Assembly: GCA_023313575.1 (NCBI GenBank)
Contig: JAJTTP010000019.1
Span: 620,001 to 684,000, forward strand
DNA from: Eutypella sp. D-1
Taxonomy: Eukaryota; Ascomycota; Sordariomycetes; Xylariales; Diatrypaceae
Reading direction: 5' to 3'
Length of the DNA: 64,000 nt
A program made the translations under genes and the position numbers. Under the pieces are notes generated by a model. The model searched no databases. It was not told where the DNA came from and worked only from the letters and a program-made list of their open reading frames with translations. Positions 1-9,532 of this stretch are shown here, piece by piece. Numbering within the stretch: position 1 is the first letter of the stretch; every line of letters starts with the position of its first letter.

Positions 1-1565
1 CATACAAAGACCCTCTCGACGAGGCATATACGAAGAAGCTCAAGGAATTATGCGATAGTCTAGGCAAACTGGCAGAAATGGTCGAGACGACGGTCGACCT
101 CGATGCCCTCGACAACCACGAGTTTATCATCAAGCCTGAATTCGACGACGGCTTACGAATCGTGAGGAGAAAACTGGACAAGCTCAGACACAACATGGAC
201 CAAGAATTCCGGAACGCGGCCGATGATCTCAACCAGGAGGAGAACAAGAAGATATTTCTCGAAAACCACAGAGTCCACGGCTGGTGTATGCGGTTGACGC
301 GAACAGAAGCGGCCTGCATCCGGAATAAATCCAAATACCAGGAATGCTCTACGCAGAAGAACGGTGTCTACTTCACGACAAAAACGTTGCAGGCCTACCG
401 GCGTGAATTCGACCAGCTCTCTCAGACTTATAACAGAACACAAAGCAGCCTGGTAAACGAGGTGGTTGGTGTCGCGGCGTCCTACTGCCCCGTGCTGGAG
501 CAGCTCGCGGGCGTCCTCGCGCACCTCGACGTCATCGTCGCCTTTGCCCATTGCTCCGTACATGCCCCAACCTCGTACGTGCGTCCCAAGATCCACCCGC
601 GCGGCGAGGGCTCGACGATACTCAGAGAGGCCCGCCACCCATGCATGGAGATGCAAGATGACGTACAGTTCATTACCAACGACGTCGAGCTTGTGCGGGA
701 CCAGTCGTCGTTCCTCATTATCACTGGCCCGAACATGGGCGGTAAGTCGACATACATCCGACAGATCGGTGTAATCGCGTTGATGGCGCAGGTGGGGTGC
801 TTCGTACCGTGCTCTGAGGCAGAACTGTCCATCTTCGACGCAGTACTAGCGCGTGTGGGGGCATCGGACTCGCAGCTCAAGGGCGTGTCAACCTTCATGG
901 CCGAGATGCTGGAGACGGCCAACATCCTCAAGTCGGCGACGGCCGAGTCGCTCATCATCATCGACGAACTCGGCCGCGGTACCTCCACCTACGACGGCTT
1001 TGGCCTCGCTTGGGCCATCTCCGAACACATCGTAAAGGAGATCGGCTGCGCCGCCCTTTTCGCCACGCATTTCCACGAACTCACCGCCCTCGCCGACCAG
1101 TACCCGCGCGTGCGCAACCTGCACGTAACGGCGCACATCTCAGGGGCGACGAAATCATCGCCGTCGTCCGGCATGGACGTCGATGGTGATGATGGCAGTC
1201 TCAACGATAAGCGCGAGGTGACGCTCCTTTACAAGGTTGAGCCAGGCGTCTGCGACCAGTCCTTCGGCATCCACGTGGCAGAGCTAGTGCGGTTCCCGGA
1301 CAAGGTAGTACGGATGGCGAAGCGCAAGGCGGACGAGCTCGAGGACTTCACTGCTAAGCACGAGGGCTCGTCCGTTGCTCAGTACAGCCGCGAGGACGTC
1401 GAGGAGGGCAGCGCTCGCCTCAAGGACGTCCTCGTTCGATGGAAAGACCAGGTCCGCGCCGGCGACATGCCTAGAGACGAGATGGTCCGCCGCCTGAGAG
1501 ACCTCGTCAAGGCTGACGATAAGCTCGCTGCCAATCCCTTCTTCAAGGCCGTCAAGGCCCTGTAA
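1..1565 (+). CDS. msh2: DNA mismatch repair protein MSH2, C-terminal part (5' truncated by window)
   Basis: The open frame runs from position 3 to the TAA at 1563-1565 without an intron, giving about 520 residues. The first ATG at 78 is internal, because the frame and the conserved sequence continue to the window edge. The piece holds the lever/clamp region and the complete MutS ATPase domain. Walker A (GPNMGGKST) lies at about 726-752, and the Walker B/signature segment (DELGRGTSTYDGFG) at about 963-1004, followed by the ATHFHE histidine motif near 1066-1080. The C-terminal helical tail for MSH6/MSH3 dimerisation follows. MSH2 forms MutS-alpha and MutS-beta, which recognise mismatches and loops in the nucleus. 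It contains no break and is very probably the functional single-copy gene. Confidence 0.97.
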   Translation, partial: YKDPLDEAYTKKLKELCDSLGKLAEMVETTVDLDALDNHEFIIKPEFDDGLRIVRRKLDKLRHNMDQEFRNAADDLNQEENKKIFLENHRVHGWCMRLTRTEAACIRNKSKYQECSTQKNGVYFTTKTLQAYRREFDQLSQTYNRTQSSLVNEVVGVAASYCPVLEQLAGVLAHLDVIVAFAHCSVHAPTSYVRPKIHPRGEGSTILREARHPCMEMQDDVQFITNDVELVRDQSSFLIITGPNMGGKSTYIRQIGVIALMAQVGCFVPCSEAELSIFDAVLARVGASDSQLKGVSTFMAEMLETANILKSATAESLIIIDELGRGTSTYDGFGLAWAISEHIVKEIGCAALFATHFHELTALADQYPRVRNLHVTAHISGATKSSPSSGMDVDGDDGSLNDKREVTLLYKVEPGVCDQSFGIHVAELVRFPDKVVRMAKRKADELEDFTAKHEGSSVAQYSREDVEEGSARLKDVLVRWKDQVRAGDMPRDEMVRRLRDLVKADDKLAANPFFKAVKAL

Positions 1566-2090
1566 GGCTCGTCTGTTGTGTTAGTGTGGTTCGGTTGATT
1601 ACAAGAATGGGAATGTTACAATTTGGATGAGGGAATAATACCGCGGGGCTTCTCCGGTGGTGATGTACCATTTGTTTTTGCCTGGCTTGCTCGGCGTCCG
1701 GGGTAGGATTTAACTAGAGGTGGATGGATGAATGGAATGGGACAGACTTTAATTTTTGTATTTGAAGCTTGGGCTTAAGCTATAACTGTGGTATATAAAT
1801 GCACTGGACCTATATGAGAAGATAATCCAGCGCTTACTGCTGCAGTATAACATTGGCGGCCTGATCAATTGCGCTGCCCATCCCTACTCATCGCTGCGTT
1901 TTGCGAGCAGCATTTTCCTGGTTGAACTCCTCTTCCTTTGCTGTTTCAGTCGCTGATTCCGATGACTTTTACGCCGATGCCTTCACCGTTGCCTCTCTTT
2001 CTGCGCCTTCCAGTCCGGCTTCTTCTTTGAGCCTTTCTTCTTCCAGCTCTTCCAAGACTCGCATGGCAACATCTGGGCTTGTAGCCGATG
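1566..2090. other. MSH2 3' flank
   Basis: Presumed 3' untranslated DNA of MSH2, with T-rich stretches and the end of a doubtful minus-strand small gene. Nothing else is recognisable. Confidence 0.5.
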
Positions 2091-2330
2091 GCGGGGGGGG
2101 GGGGGGGGGGGGGGCACCACTTGACGTATAAATACCAATCAGCTGCTAATTGGGAACCGGGCTTATTCACTACTCACCACCGCCGGAAAAGTATTTTCCC
2201 CAACATCGTCTTGTGCCGCAGTGTCTGGACCGCTGTTCTCGGTCTTGGGCTGAAGCGCATCTTCTTCAGTGGTGGCAGAGGGAGGGTCTGATGGGTTTGA
2301 AACGGATGTGGGTTGGTCAGGGTCCGACAT
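1960..2330 (-). CDS. Doubtful small acidic/charged protein gene with ambiguous structure
   Basis: A minus-strand ATG at 2330 opens a 51-codon acidic Ser/Pro/Glu-rich exon (starts MSDPDQPTSV) that ends at a good GTGAGT donor (2177-2172). Beyond it, one frame reads through the poly-C tract as polyproline into a charged helical stretch (LEELEEERLKEEAGLEG) and stops near 2007. The only acceptor that joins in phase there (about 2146) would leave a 32-nt intron, which is too short. A later acceptor (after CCCAG, about 2071) gives a short Lys-rich tail instead. The 22-base homopolymer may be mis-sized in the assembly. I do not recognise a family; the gene is possible, not proven. Confidence 0.3.
2093..2114. 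repeat. Poly-G tract (22 G)
   Basis: Uninterrupted run of 22 G on the plus strand, inside the doubtful minus-strand gene. It may be length-variable. Confidence 0.95.
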
Positions 2331-2427
2331 GCTGACTACTCTAGGCTGCCTCGAGAAAGTGAAATTGGGGCGAAGACGACTGAAGGTGAATATCGAAATA
2401 CTTAGAGGGGCAAGGAATCCCGGGGGA

Positions 2428-2446
2428 GGGGGGGGGGGGGGGGGGG
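2428..2446. repeat. Poly-G tract (19 G)
   Basis: Run of 19 G immediately preceded by GGGGGA. It lies about 100 bp upstream of the minus-strand ATG at 2330. Confidence 0.95.
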
Positions 2447-4189
2447 CAGCATTAGATGAGAATTGTTGAAAAAGGAGGATTGCCAAGAGATATCCATCTT
2501 CCCAGTCGGCGGTTTATAACACGGCTTACGGCCCCTGTAAGTGTCGGCAAGAAAACAGGAGGATCTCAAATCCACCGTTATTAAAATGCTACTGCCCTGC
2601 CTGCTGTACTATCGTGGTACTTGATACCCTTAAAATTCGAGTGATCGGGTAAATAATTAGATATATACAGTAAAGTTATGATTAAATAACTATTGCTTAC
2701 TTTCTTGTTCTTGCCATTTAACTCTTTTTTATATGAATTTCCAGTCTTGTTAGGTACCTGGGTATGTACATCTCGGTCCGCTTTCTTCCAGGGACCTCCA
2801 AGGCGACTTTCTACAAGTGGAGGCTGTGGCGCCGAAGACCATCATTAAAAGGCACATCGGCTCGAATGCTGGTCTAGTCGTGCCATTGTCTGTCTTGCAA
2901 ACATGTAGCCCGCAGTGGATTTAACGCCAAAAATTTTTCTCCTTTCGTTCGTCTTGTTTCATGATGGTTACTCCAGCTGTTGTTATGCACCTAACTTATA
3001 AGGATGACGGCCATGGATAGGTCACCGTGCCTTGTGACTCTGTGTGATTTAGCATGGCTGTGTACGTTGAATTGATACTGTTATTACGCCAGTGATATAA
3101 TGTAGATTATGTGCACAGAAATTTCAAACCGCTTTAGAGAGCTGAACAATCTGACAATCAGCCCGAGTAGCGCATGCCGTCGTCGGATTGGTTCGTTTGG
3201 CGGGCCGTTGATATTCAAAGATAAATTGGATATGGTTATTGGCACCCCCTTGCTTTGATACTTGGGTTGGCTCCTTTTTCTCATTCTGTACCAGAACCTT
3301 CTCAATCTATCTAGAATGATTGGGTGAGAATGGTCGCCCAATATTCAGACCTTTCATTTCTCGAAGTTTTAAGGGTTGAATCCGTGGCACCGCTCGCGAA
3401 TAGGACCACTTGCTTCCTATGTCGCACAGCACTAATGTCGGGCATGGAAGGTGATTGTTTCCTGAGCTTCTACGTTTCATGAGGCTCTGGGCCAGTTGGC
3501 TGTCCAAGTGTACAATCACTGCATAATATCCGGGATCCTCGTGAGGAGGCCTGGGAGGTATCAGCCCCCTTTCTGCCACCTAGAACTTTCTCCCTCGATC
3601 TTTCAACATCCTTTTATGGCAGGGCTCGCTAGCCTTTCACCCCTGGTCTTATCTATTTCCCTTGGGAGTTTAACCGTCGTGATATGATATGCATTCCAAC
3701 AGTTTGAATGACCACAAGGCCGGGTCCCCTAAGGTCAGTAACATGGCTATAGAAGCATATAAGCGCCCTAATACGCCACGCGCGAGCCCACTCCCCCTAT
3801 TTAAACCTGTGATTCCTCGTACAGGAAAAAAGTGTTACATGTCCCAGGCTTTATTCAATTCATTTCTACACGAACAAACAAGAGCAGCGCTCTGTCTAAT
3901 CCAAGCCAATTTCTTTGTTTTCCACGCTCCTTTGATCGCCTAAGGACTAACAATACATTTGTTTTTGATGTTGTCTGTCTTGTTAATGAGCTTGTTCTGC
4001 AGCTTCTAACTATATATTTTGCGTCAGTCCTGTTGACTTCCCAATTTGTCCATCACCATCCACAACCATCTACATCCATCCTGACCAGAGTTAGGAATCC
4101 GCGGCTGGAATACAGTACAGACTCCCGTTTCATTATACTTTCATTCTTTATCCAATATTATTACCCATTTCAGCGCAGTCTCATTCATT
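2447..4189. other. Intergenic region upstream of the LPMO gene
   Basis: AT-rich spacer with no supported gene. The last 400 bp hold possible core-promoter elements for the LPMO gene: a TATTTAA at about 3798 and a TATATAT at about 4010. Short open frames here lack family similarity. Confidence 0.5.
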
Positions 4190-5344
4190 ATGCGCGTCAC
4201 GACCCTCAACGCACTCACCACGGCGCTGGTCGCCTCGGCATCCGTCGCGCGGGCGCACGTGATCCTCGAGAACCCAAAGCCGTTCAAGTTCCTTGAGTAC
4301 GGCCCCACGAACCCCCTTGACCCGGACGGCAGCAACTTCCCTTGCAAGAAGCGTGAGGGACAGACGCTCGAGGTCGACGGCGAGCGCACGCGCATGGTTG
4401 TCGGCGAGCAGCAGCTCCTCACGTTCAGTGGCAGGGCCGTGCATGGCGGCGGGAGCTGCCAGCTCGCCGTTACTGCAGATGCACAGCCGACGAAGGAGTC
4501 CCGCTGGATGGTCATCCACTCCATCGAGGGCGGCTGTCCCGCCCGCAATCAGAAGGGTAATCTCGAGGGCCCTAACGAGGATGAATACCACTTCGTTATC
4601 CCCGAAGATCTCCCTGTCTCTGGGGACGCCACACTGTCATGGACATGGTCAAACAAGATCTCAGGTTCCACCGAGTTATACCAAAACTGTGCTCCGATTA
4701 CCATTGTCGGCACAAAAGGTGATGCTGCTGGCGGCAAGCGGATGAGTGGCCCCGAACGCCACCGCCGCGAGGTGAGCGAGCGGATCAGCAAGCGCGCAGA
4801 TTTTCCCGAGCTGTTCCTGGCGAACCTGGGGGATCTGACGGGCGGGTGCACCACTCAGGAAGCTCTGACACAACAGCTCGCCATCGCCTACCCGAACCCC
4901 GGCTCCTCGGTCGAGCATCCCGAGGGAACTGAGAATCTCTTCAAGCAGCCGTGTGACGGAAACCCTCGCGCCGGCGACGTGTCCCCCGGCGCGCCTGGGC
5001 CCGGGAACTCGGCACCTCCTGCTTCTTCGTCACCCTCCGAGCCCGCGCCGGCCACCTCCACCACTCCTGTTGCCACTAGCGCTCCTTCACCCGCACCGAC
5101 CGATGATGGCCCTGAGACTACGCAGCCAGCATCGACGGAAACGCCCACTGCCGCGCCAGCCCCGAGTCCAACGGACACCAACGGTTCTTGCGTGGAGGGG
5201 CATCTTACTTGCATGGAGGACGGTCTTGGGTTCAAGACCTGTACTGGAGGCCAGCTGCGTCCTGATGGTGATGCTGTTCCTATGCCCGCCGGATACAAGT
5301 GCACGCCGGGAAGCGGTGTCGGGCTAGACATGCAGCCGATCTAA
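4190..5344 (+). CDS. Secreted lytic polysaccharide monooxygenase, AA11-like, with C-terminal Cys module
   Basis: Single-exon gene, 384 residues. A signal peptide (1-22, cleaved after ARA) exposes His23 as the mature N-terminus, which is the first ligand of an LPMO copper histidine brace. The second His is probably His85 in AVHGGGSCQ. Other AA11-type landmarks are DGSNFPCK (47-53), IHSIEGGCP (109-117) and LSWTWSNKISGSTELYQNC (149-167). The catalytic domain is followed by a Ser/Thr/Pro-rich linker (about 255-330) and a four-cysteine C-terminal module beginning GSCVEG, resembling the X278-type appendage of some AA11 proteins. AA11 enzymes oxidatively cleave chitin, so fungal wall remodelling or insect/fungal chitin is a plausible target. 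The substrate cannot be read from sequence. Confidence 0.85.
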   Translation: MRVTTLNALTTALVASASVARAHVILENPKPFKFLEYGPTNPLDPDGSNFPCKKREGQTLEVDGERTRMVVGEQQLLTFSGRAVHGGGSCQLAVTADAQPTKESRWMVIHSIEGGCPARNQKGNLEGPNEDEYHFVIPEDLPVSGDATLSWTWSNKISGSTELYQNCAPITIVGTKGDAAGGKRMSGPERHRREVSERISKRADFPELFLANLGDLTGGCTTQEALTQQLAIAYPNPGSSVEHPEGTENLFKQPCDGNPRAGDVSPGAPGPGNSAPPASSSPSEPAPATSTTPVATSAPSPAPTDDGPETTQPASTETPTAAPAPSPTDTNGSCVEGHLTCMEDGLGFKTCTGGQLRPDGDAVPMPAGYKCTPGSGVGLDMQPI

Positions 5345-5990
5345 GGGAAGGGTACCTTGACGGTTATCTTCTCTTCAGATCTTGGGAAACAATGACACAC
5401 GTGGATCTCTTCCACCCTATTCCTATGCCCCTCTTTTGTTTTCCATTTGTCTCTAGGGCTACCAGGACTGGTCTCTCGTAGCTCCACGCTGTTCTTCTTT
5501 GTTATGTCTTCTTGTATATATTCGGCTTATGGCATAAGCATGTCTGAAACCTGCCCAATAGAATGATATCTCTGGTTTGATAATCCTATGATGTGCAACA
5601 TAGCCCTGTGAAAGTGTGTCCGCGGTTGAGTCCGCAACCTTGCCTTGACACTAACAGTACTTTCATGACTCCGCTAGATGATTTTATGACCTTTTCACGA
5701 GACAAAGTCACAAAGACCATATGATGGCGGTAAAAACTGTAAGTCTTTGTTGTGTATGTTCTTTCAGTCAGTTCTCGGGTAGCCTGCGAGATCCTCGATT
5801 ATATCTCTTTGGGTGTAAACGTTTACCTGGAAAGTTCAATACCACCTAACACGAGCCTACACTCACTGGGTATCGCATTTCAAAACTGCATAAATCAGCC
5901 GAACCTTGAGTAAACTCTTGAGATCCAACATTTCTCCCCCTTTTCCCCTCTCTCTCCGACTAATCCTACGACCTTGAACCACGATCAGTG
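5345..5990. other. Spacer between LPMO and TBP-like gene
   Basis: Presumed LPMO 3' UTR and promoter of the TBP-like gene, with a pyrimidine-rich stretch just before its ATG. No TATA box or other clear element was recognised. Confidence 0.5.
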
Positions 5991-7570
5991 ATGGCGCGCC
6001 CGAAGAGGAAAGGACGGAACGCATCAGTAAACGAAAGTGCCCCACAGGAGTCGAGTCGCGCCGAGAATGCAAATGAAGAACGAGAGAATGAAAATGAACA
6101 GGGCTCGAATTTGGCTGCAGAGGGAGACGAGGAAGAGCTTGCCAGCGGTCCTCTTCAGCAGCTGGCGGTATCTGGGATCACGCCAAAGATACAGTGAGTG
6201 GAATCCAGTACGACTATTCCGGTCGGCGTATGAGCAAGGGCTAACCACTGCATACTCCCGAAAGAAACATAGTGGCCACTGTGAACCTCAACTGTAGTAA
6301 GTAGATTCCATGCGCTCCCTTCACGCTGCCTCGTTCCGTATAATGTGATTCATCGTGGTGTTTGGCCTCTCCCCTCGCACTAGTCCCAAGCGTGCTTTCG
6401 ATGATAACCCTTAAGTCTCAACAACTAAATACTAACTTCGTTCTGAAGGGCTTAGCTGTAAAATGATTGCGGTTCGTATTGTATTGAGCCTCGTTGACTA
6501 TCTACCGACACTGATAATAATGGCGCTCTAGATGCATGCTAGGAAGTAAGTCGAAGTGGAGCTGTCACCCCTTTCCCGACCATAGAAACAATCTCGATCC
6601 GCACACTTATTCCTCATGCTAATATTTCTGGGCAGTGCCGAGTACAATCCGAAAGTAATAGCCTCTATTTCCGAAGAACGCATCCATCCTCATCTTCTAA
6701 CTACGTCTGCGTAGCGTTTCGCCGCCGTTATTATGCGTATCCGAGATCCTAAAACAACAGCGCTTATTTTCGGAAGGTAAGCGCCACACTGAACCTACTC
6801 AATCCTAATAGACCTCCCCGTTCTAACATGACCGTGTCATATAGCGGAAAGATGGTCGTGGCTGGGGCTCGATCCGAATCTGACTCGAAGCTGGCGACGC
6901 GGAAATTCGCGCGGATTATCCAGAAGCTAGGCTACAACACAAAGTTCAACAACTTCAAGATCCAGAGTACGTAGAGTTACAAATAGTATCAGTTACTGCG
7001 TTGCTGATACGCGATATTCTCTCAGATATGGTTGGCAGTGTAGCTTGTGGATTCAACATCAGGTTGGAAGGCCTAGCGGCTAAACATTTTAACTTCTGTA
7101 GTTTTGAGCCAGGTCAGTAAGACTCGATCCTCCGTATGAGGCTTGCCACTCACTGAAGAGGCTGACTCGGGTGGGAGCTTTTTCTATGAGGCAAGCTGAC
7201 CGGTTTATGTTCCAGAGCTGTTTCCGGGTCTGATATACAGGATGGTAAGCTAATAGTCCAACCACTCCTCGATTGGACGCACCTCGTGAGCCGAGACTAA
7301 CTAGAAGCCAGATCAATCCTCAGGTCGTTCTATTGATTTTCACTAGCGGTACGATCCCTTATGGGCTCGCGCTAGGGAAATGCAACGAAGTGTGACTGAC
7401 AGTACCACAGGCAAAGTTGTACTCACGGGAGCGAAGGTGCGCCAAGATATCAACACCGCCTTCGAGAATATCTTCCCAACACTGCAAGGTGATTATAGGC
7501 CATCCATCTATCCTCTTTCCTCAGCTATTAACGTACAGTAGATTTCAAAGTTGCCGCCAAGAAGGATTAG
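5991..7570 (+). CDS. TATA-box-binding protein homologue, divergent and intron-rich (12 exons)
   Basis: Exons: 5991-6193, 6265-6296, 6449-6471, 6532-6545, 6636-6654, 6715-6776, 6845-6966, 7026-7112, 7216-7244, 7312-7348, 7411-7488, 7542-7570; 735 nt, 244 residues. An acidic N-terminal arm (1-60) precedes both TBP saddle repeats. By chance the numbering matches yeast TBP. The four DNA-kinking Phe (99, 116, 190, 207), Asn69, Asn159, Thr215 and the TFIIB-contact residues Glu186, Glu188 and Leu189 are all present. Thr124, normally the fourth minor-groove hydrogen-bonding residue, is Ala. Other core positions diverge from the near-invariant fungal TBP (for example NLNCRLSCKMIAM, GSVACGFNIRLEG). The function should be nuclear promoter DNA binding. 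A paralogue (TRF-like) is more likely than the standard TFIID subunit, but only the rest of the genome can tell. Each splice junction was chosen to keep the TBP frame; exon 3 ends at a weak GTTCGT donor. Confidence 0.87.
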
Positions 7571-7755
7571 CCAGAGGGCGTGAGTACAAAGTGAGAGATA
7601 GAAGACGGAAGGTCACTCCGACTTAGATCATGATAGATTGCATATAAATGTCCACGCGATTGTAAATGCTCGCGGTGGTGCCCGAATGTGATATGAAATC
7701 GGGGTGGTAATTATATAGTTACTTCAAAAACTCCCTATACACTTGGCCCATAAAT

Positions 7756-8843
7756 TCAGGTTCGCGACAGTGACAAGGACTCGAGAATACTTCCAACACC
7801 AGCGAACTGAAGTTCATCCCAAGTTTCCTTCCACAATCTCTCCAAAGTTGATTTCCCCTCCGCCGTGTATATAAAACCCGCGAACCTAGGCAACGTCAGC
7901 AAGAAATCAAAATGCATTGTAATACAACTTACGGATGGATACGCCAACCCAGGAGGAAGCAGCCGTGAGACTCCTTACCCTTGTTCAACACAGCATCAAG
8001 ATAAGTGGAAGCACCGTCTCTTTTATTTCTACCCGCCAGGGCACCAAAGACTGCTGCACCTATCTTTTGCCCGCCTTTAGTCTCTCGCGAAAGATCCGTG
8101 CCCTTGACAAAGCCCGGATCCACCACATTCACGACCACATCTTCGGCGGAGATATAATCAGCAAGCTTCCATAGAAACATATGGGCCAGGACCTTTGATG
8201 TGTTGTAGCGGTCAACGGGGTCAAATGAGTCTGGGTCGTCGAATGACGGCAGGAGGGGATCTTCGTTCTTGTTTGGGAACTTGGCAGCAAGAGCAAGCGC
8301 TGCACCGGCGATTGTCAATCGCCCAGGTCTTCCCTCGGGAGACTTGCTTTTGAGGATGGGAAGTAGTAGAATAGTGAGAAGCGCAGTTGAAAGATAGTTG
8401 ATTTGGATAGTCTCCTCGTGACCGGTGCCACCAACGGGCTCGAATGAGCTTTTGCGTACGCCAGCATTAAGAATGACAATGTCAAGACGAGAGAGGTCCG
8501 CTTGAACTCGTTGCGTAAATGCCCGGATGGAGTCGTAAGAGCTCATATCCAGTTGCAAAACCTTAACGATTGCTCCTGCATGCCGTTCGCGGAGTTGAGA
8601 GGCAGCCTCCTCTCCCTTGTCGGTAGAGCGGACGGCGAGAATCAACTGAGATAGTTTCAATGAAAGAAGCTGATGTGCCGCCTCGAATCCGAGCCCCGTA
8701 TTCGCTCCAGTGATAATGGCGACTCTGCCGGAGAGGTTGGTCGACTGAGGTGGAAACTCTGGCTTGGCACAGAACTGGTTATGAACGAAGACATTAGGGA
8801 AGAATGGCGCGCTCGAGGGCTCTAGATCCTTTGAGCCGACCAT
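7756..8843 (-). CDS. Short-chain dehydrogenase/reductase (classical SDR fold)
   Basis: Two exons on the minus strand, complement(join(7756..7885,7933..8843)); 346 residues. The 47-bp intron begins GTAAGT and ends CCTAG. The Rossmann cofactor motif TGANTGLG (about residues 44-51), the NAG motif and the YNTSK catalytic Tyr/Lys are present, so NAD(P)-dependent alcohol/ketone oxidoreduction is expected in the cytosol. The position that usually supplies the catalytic Ser, before the AKFPNK segment, reads TIAGAALAL with no Ser. The C-terminal exon (FAGFIYTAEGKSTLERLW) is typical of retinol-dehydrogenase-like fungal SDRs. The gene converges on the TBP-like gene with 185 bp between stop codons. The substrate is unknown. 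Confidence 0.88.
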
Positions 8844-9532
8844 GATGGGTTATAGAGATTCGAGATCACCGAAAACTGGGAAGAAGGAATATGGAAAGTT
8901 TAGTTTGGTACAACAGACAGGGTAAGATGAAGGTAAAGAAACAGATATATATACACATTTTGTAGAATGGTTGGCATTTGAACATTCTCCCTCCAGCAAG
9001 ACTATTCTCAGAACGGCACATAATCTAATACGCATGACTCTCATAAATTCATGATTTCCTTCTTCCAGTTTACATGTCACCTCTGGGTGCCACCAACAAA
9101 GTTCTTGCGTGTTAAACAAAGAGGTGTCTTAGGTGAGCATTTAGACCACTAAACCCAAAGTGGCATACAATGTCCTCTCCCATCCCCTGTCGAATTCGTG
9201 GGGGTGGAGCCTCCCTAGGTTCTCGTGTAGCTCGCGCGGCCTCAAATCGCTCGACGCGGCTCCTTACCTGAACTCACATCCGGCTTCCATATACCTCAGA
9301 ATGTCGGTTCTGTTATCTGTATAACGACCCGATCGGCTATATCGTGTCGTATTTCCAGCTGTACATGCCGTACACGTATGCCTACTTGACTCTGTCTTCG
9401 GCAGCTTGCGGGTCTCCACCACGCTGATCACGCCAATCAGGATGTCCACTATCGAGCCACGGGGTAAGCGAGCCCCTGACCACATATCGCCGCGGGTAGA
9501 ACTCATAGCATTGCAACCGTATAGGAGCGGAG
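8844..9532. other. Divergent spacer between SDR and transcription-factor-domain gene
   Basis: Bidirectional upstream region of two diverging genes. No ORF with family similarity and no clear promoter motif was recognised. Confidence 0.5.

Noticed and set aside
5991..7570. TBP-like gene as a pseudogene with many stops
   Set aside because: All interruptions are explained by 11 introns with acceptable GT/AG ends. The joined sequence is 735 nt, in frame, with key residues kept.
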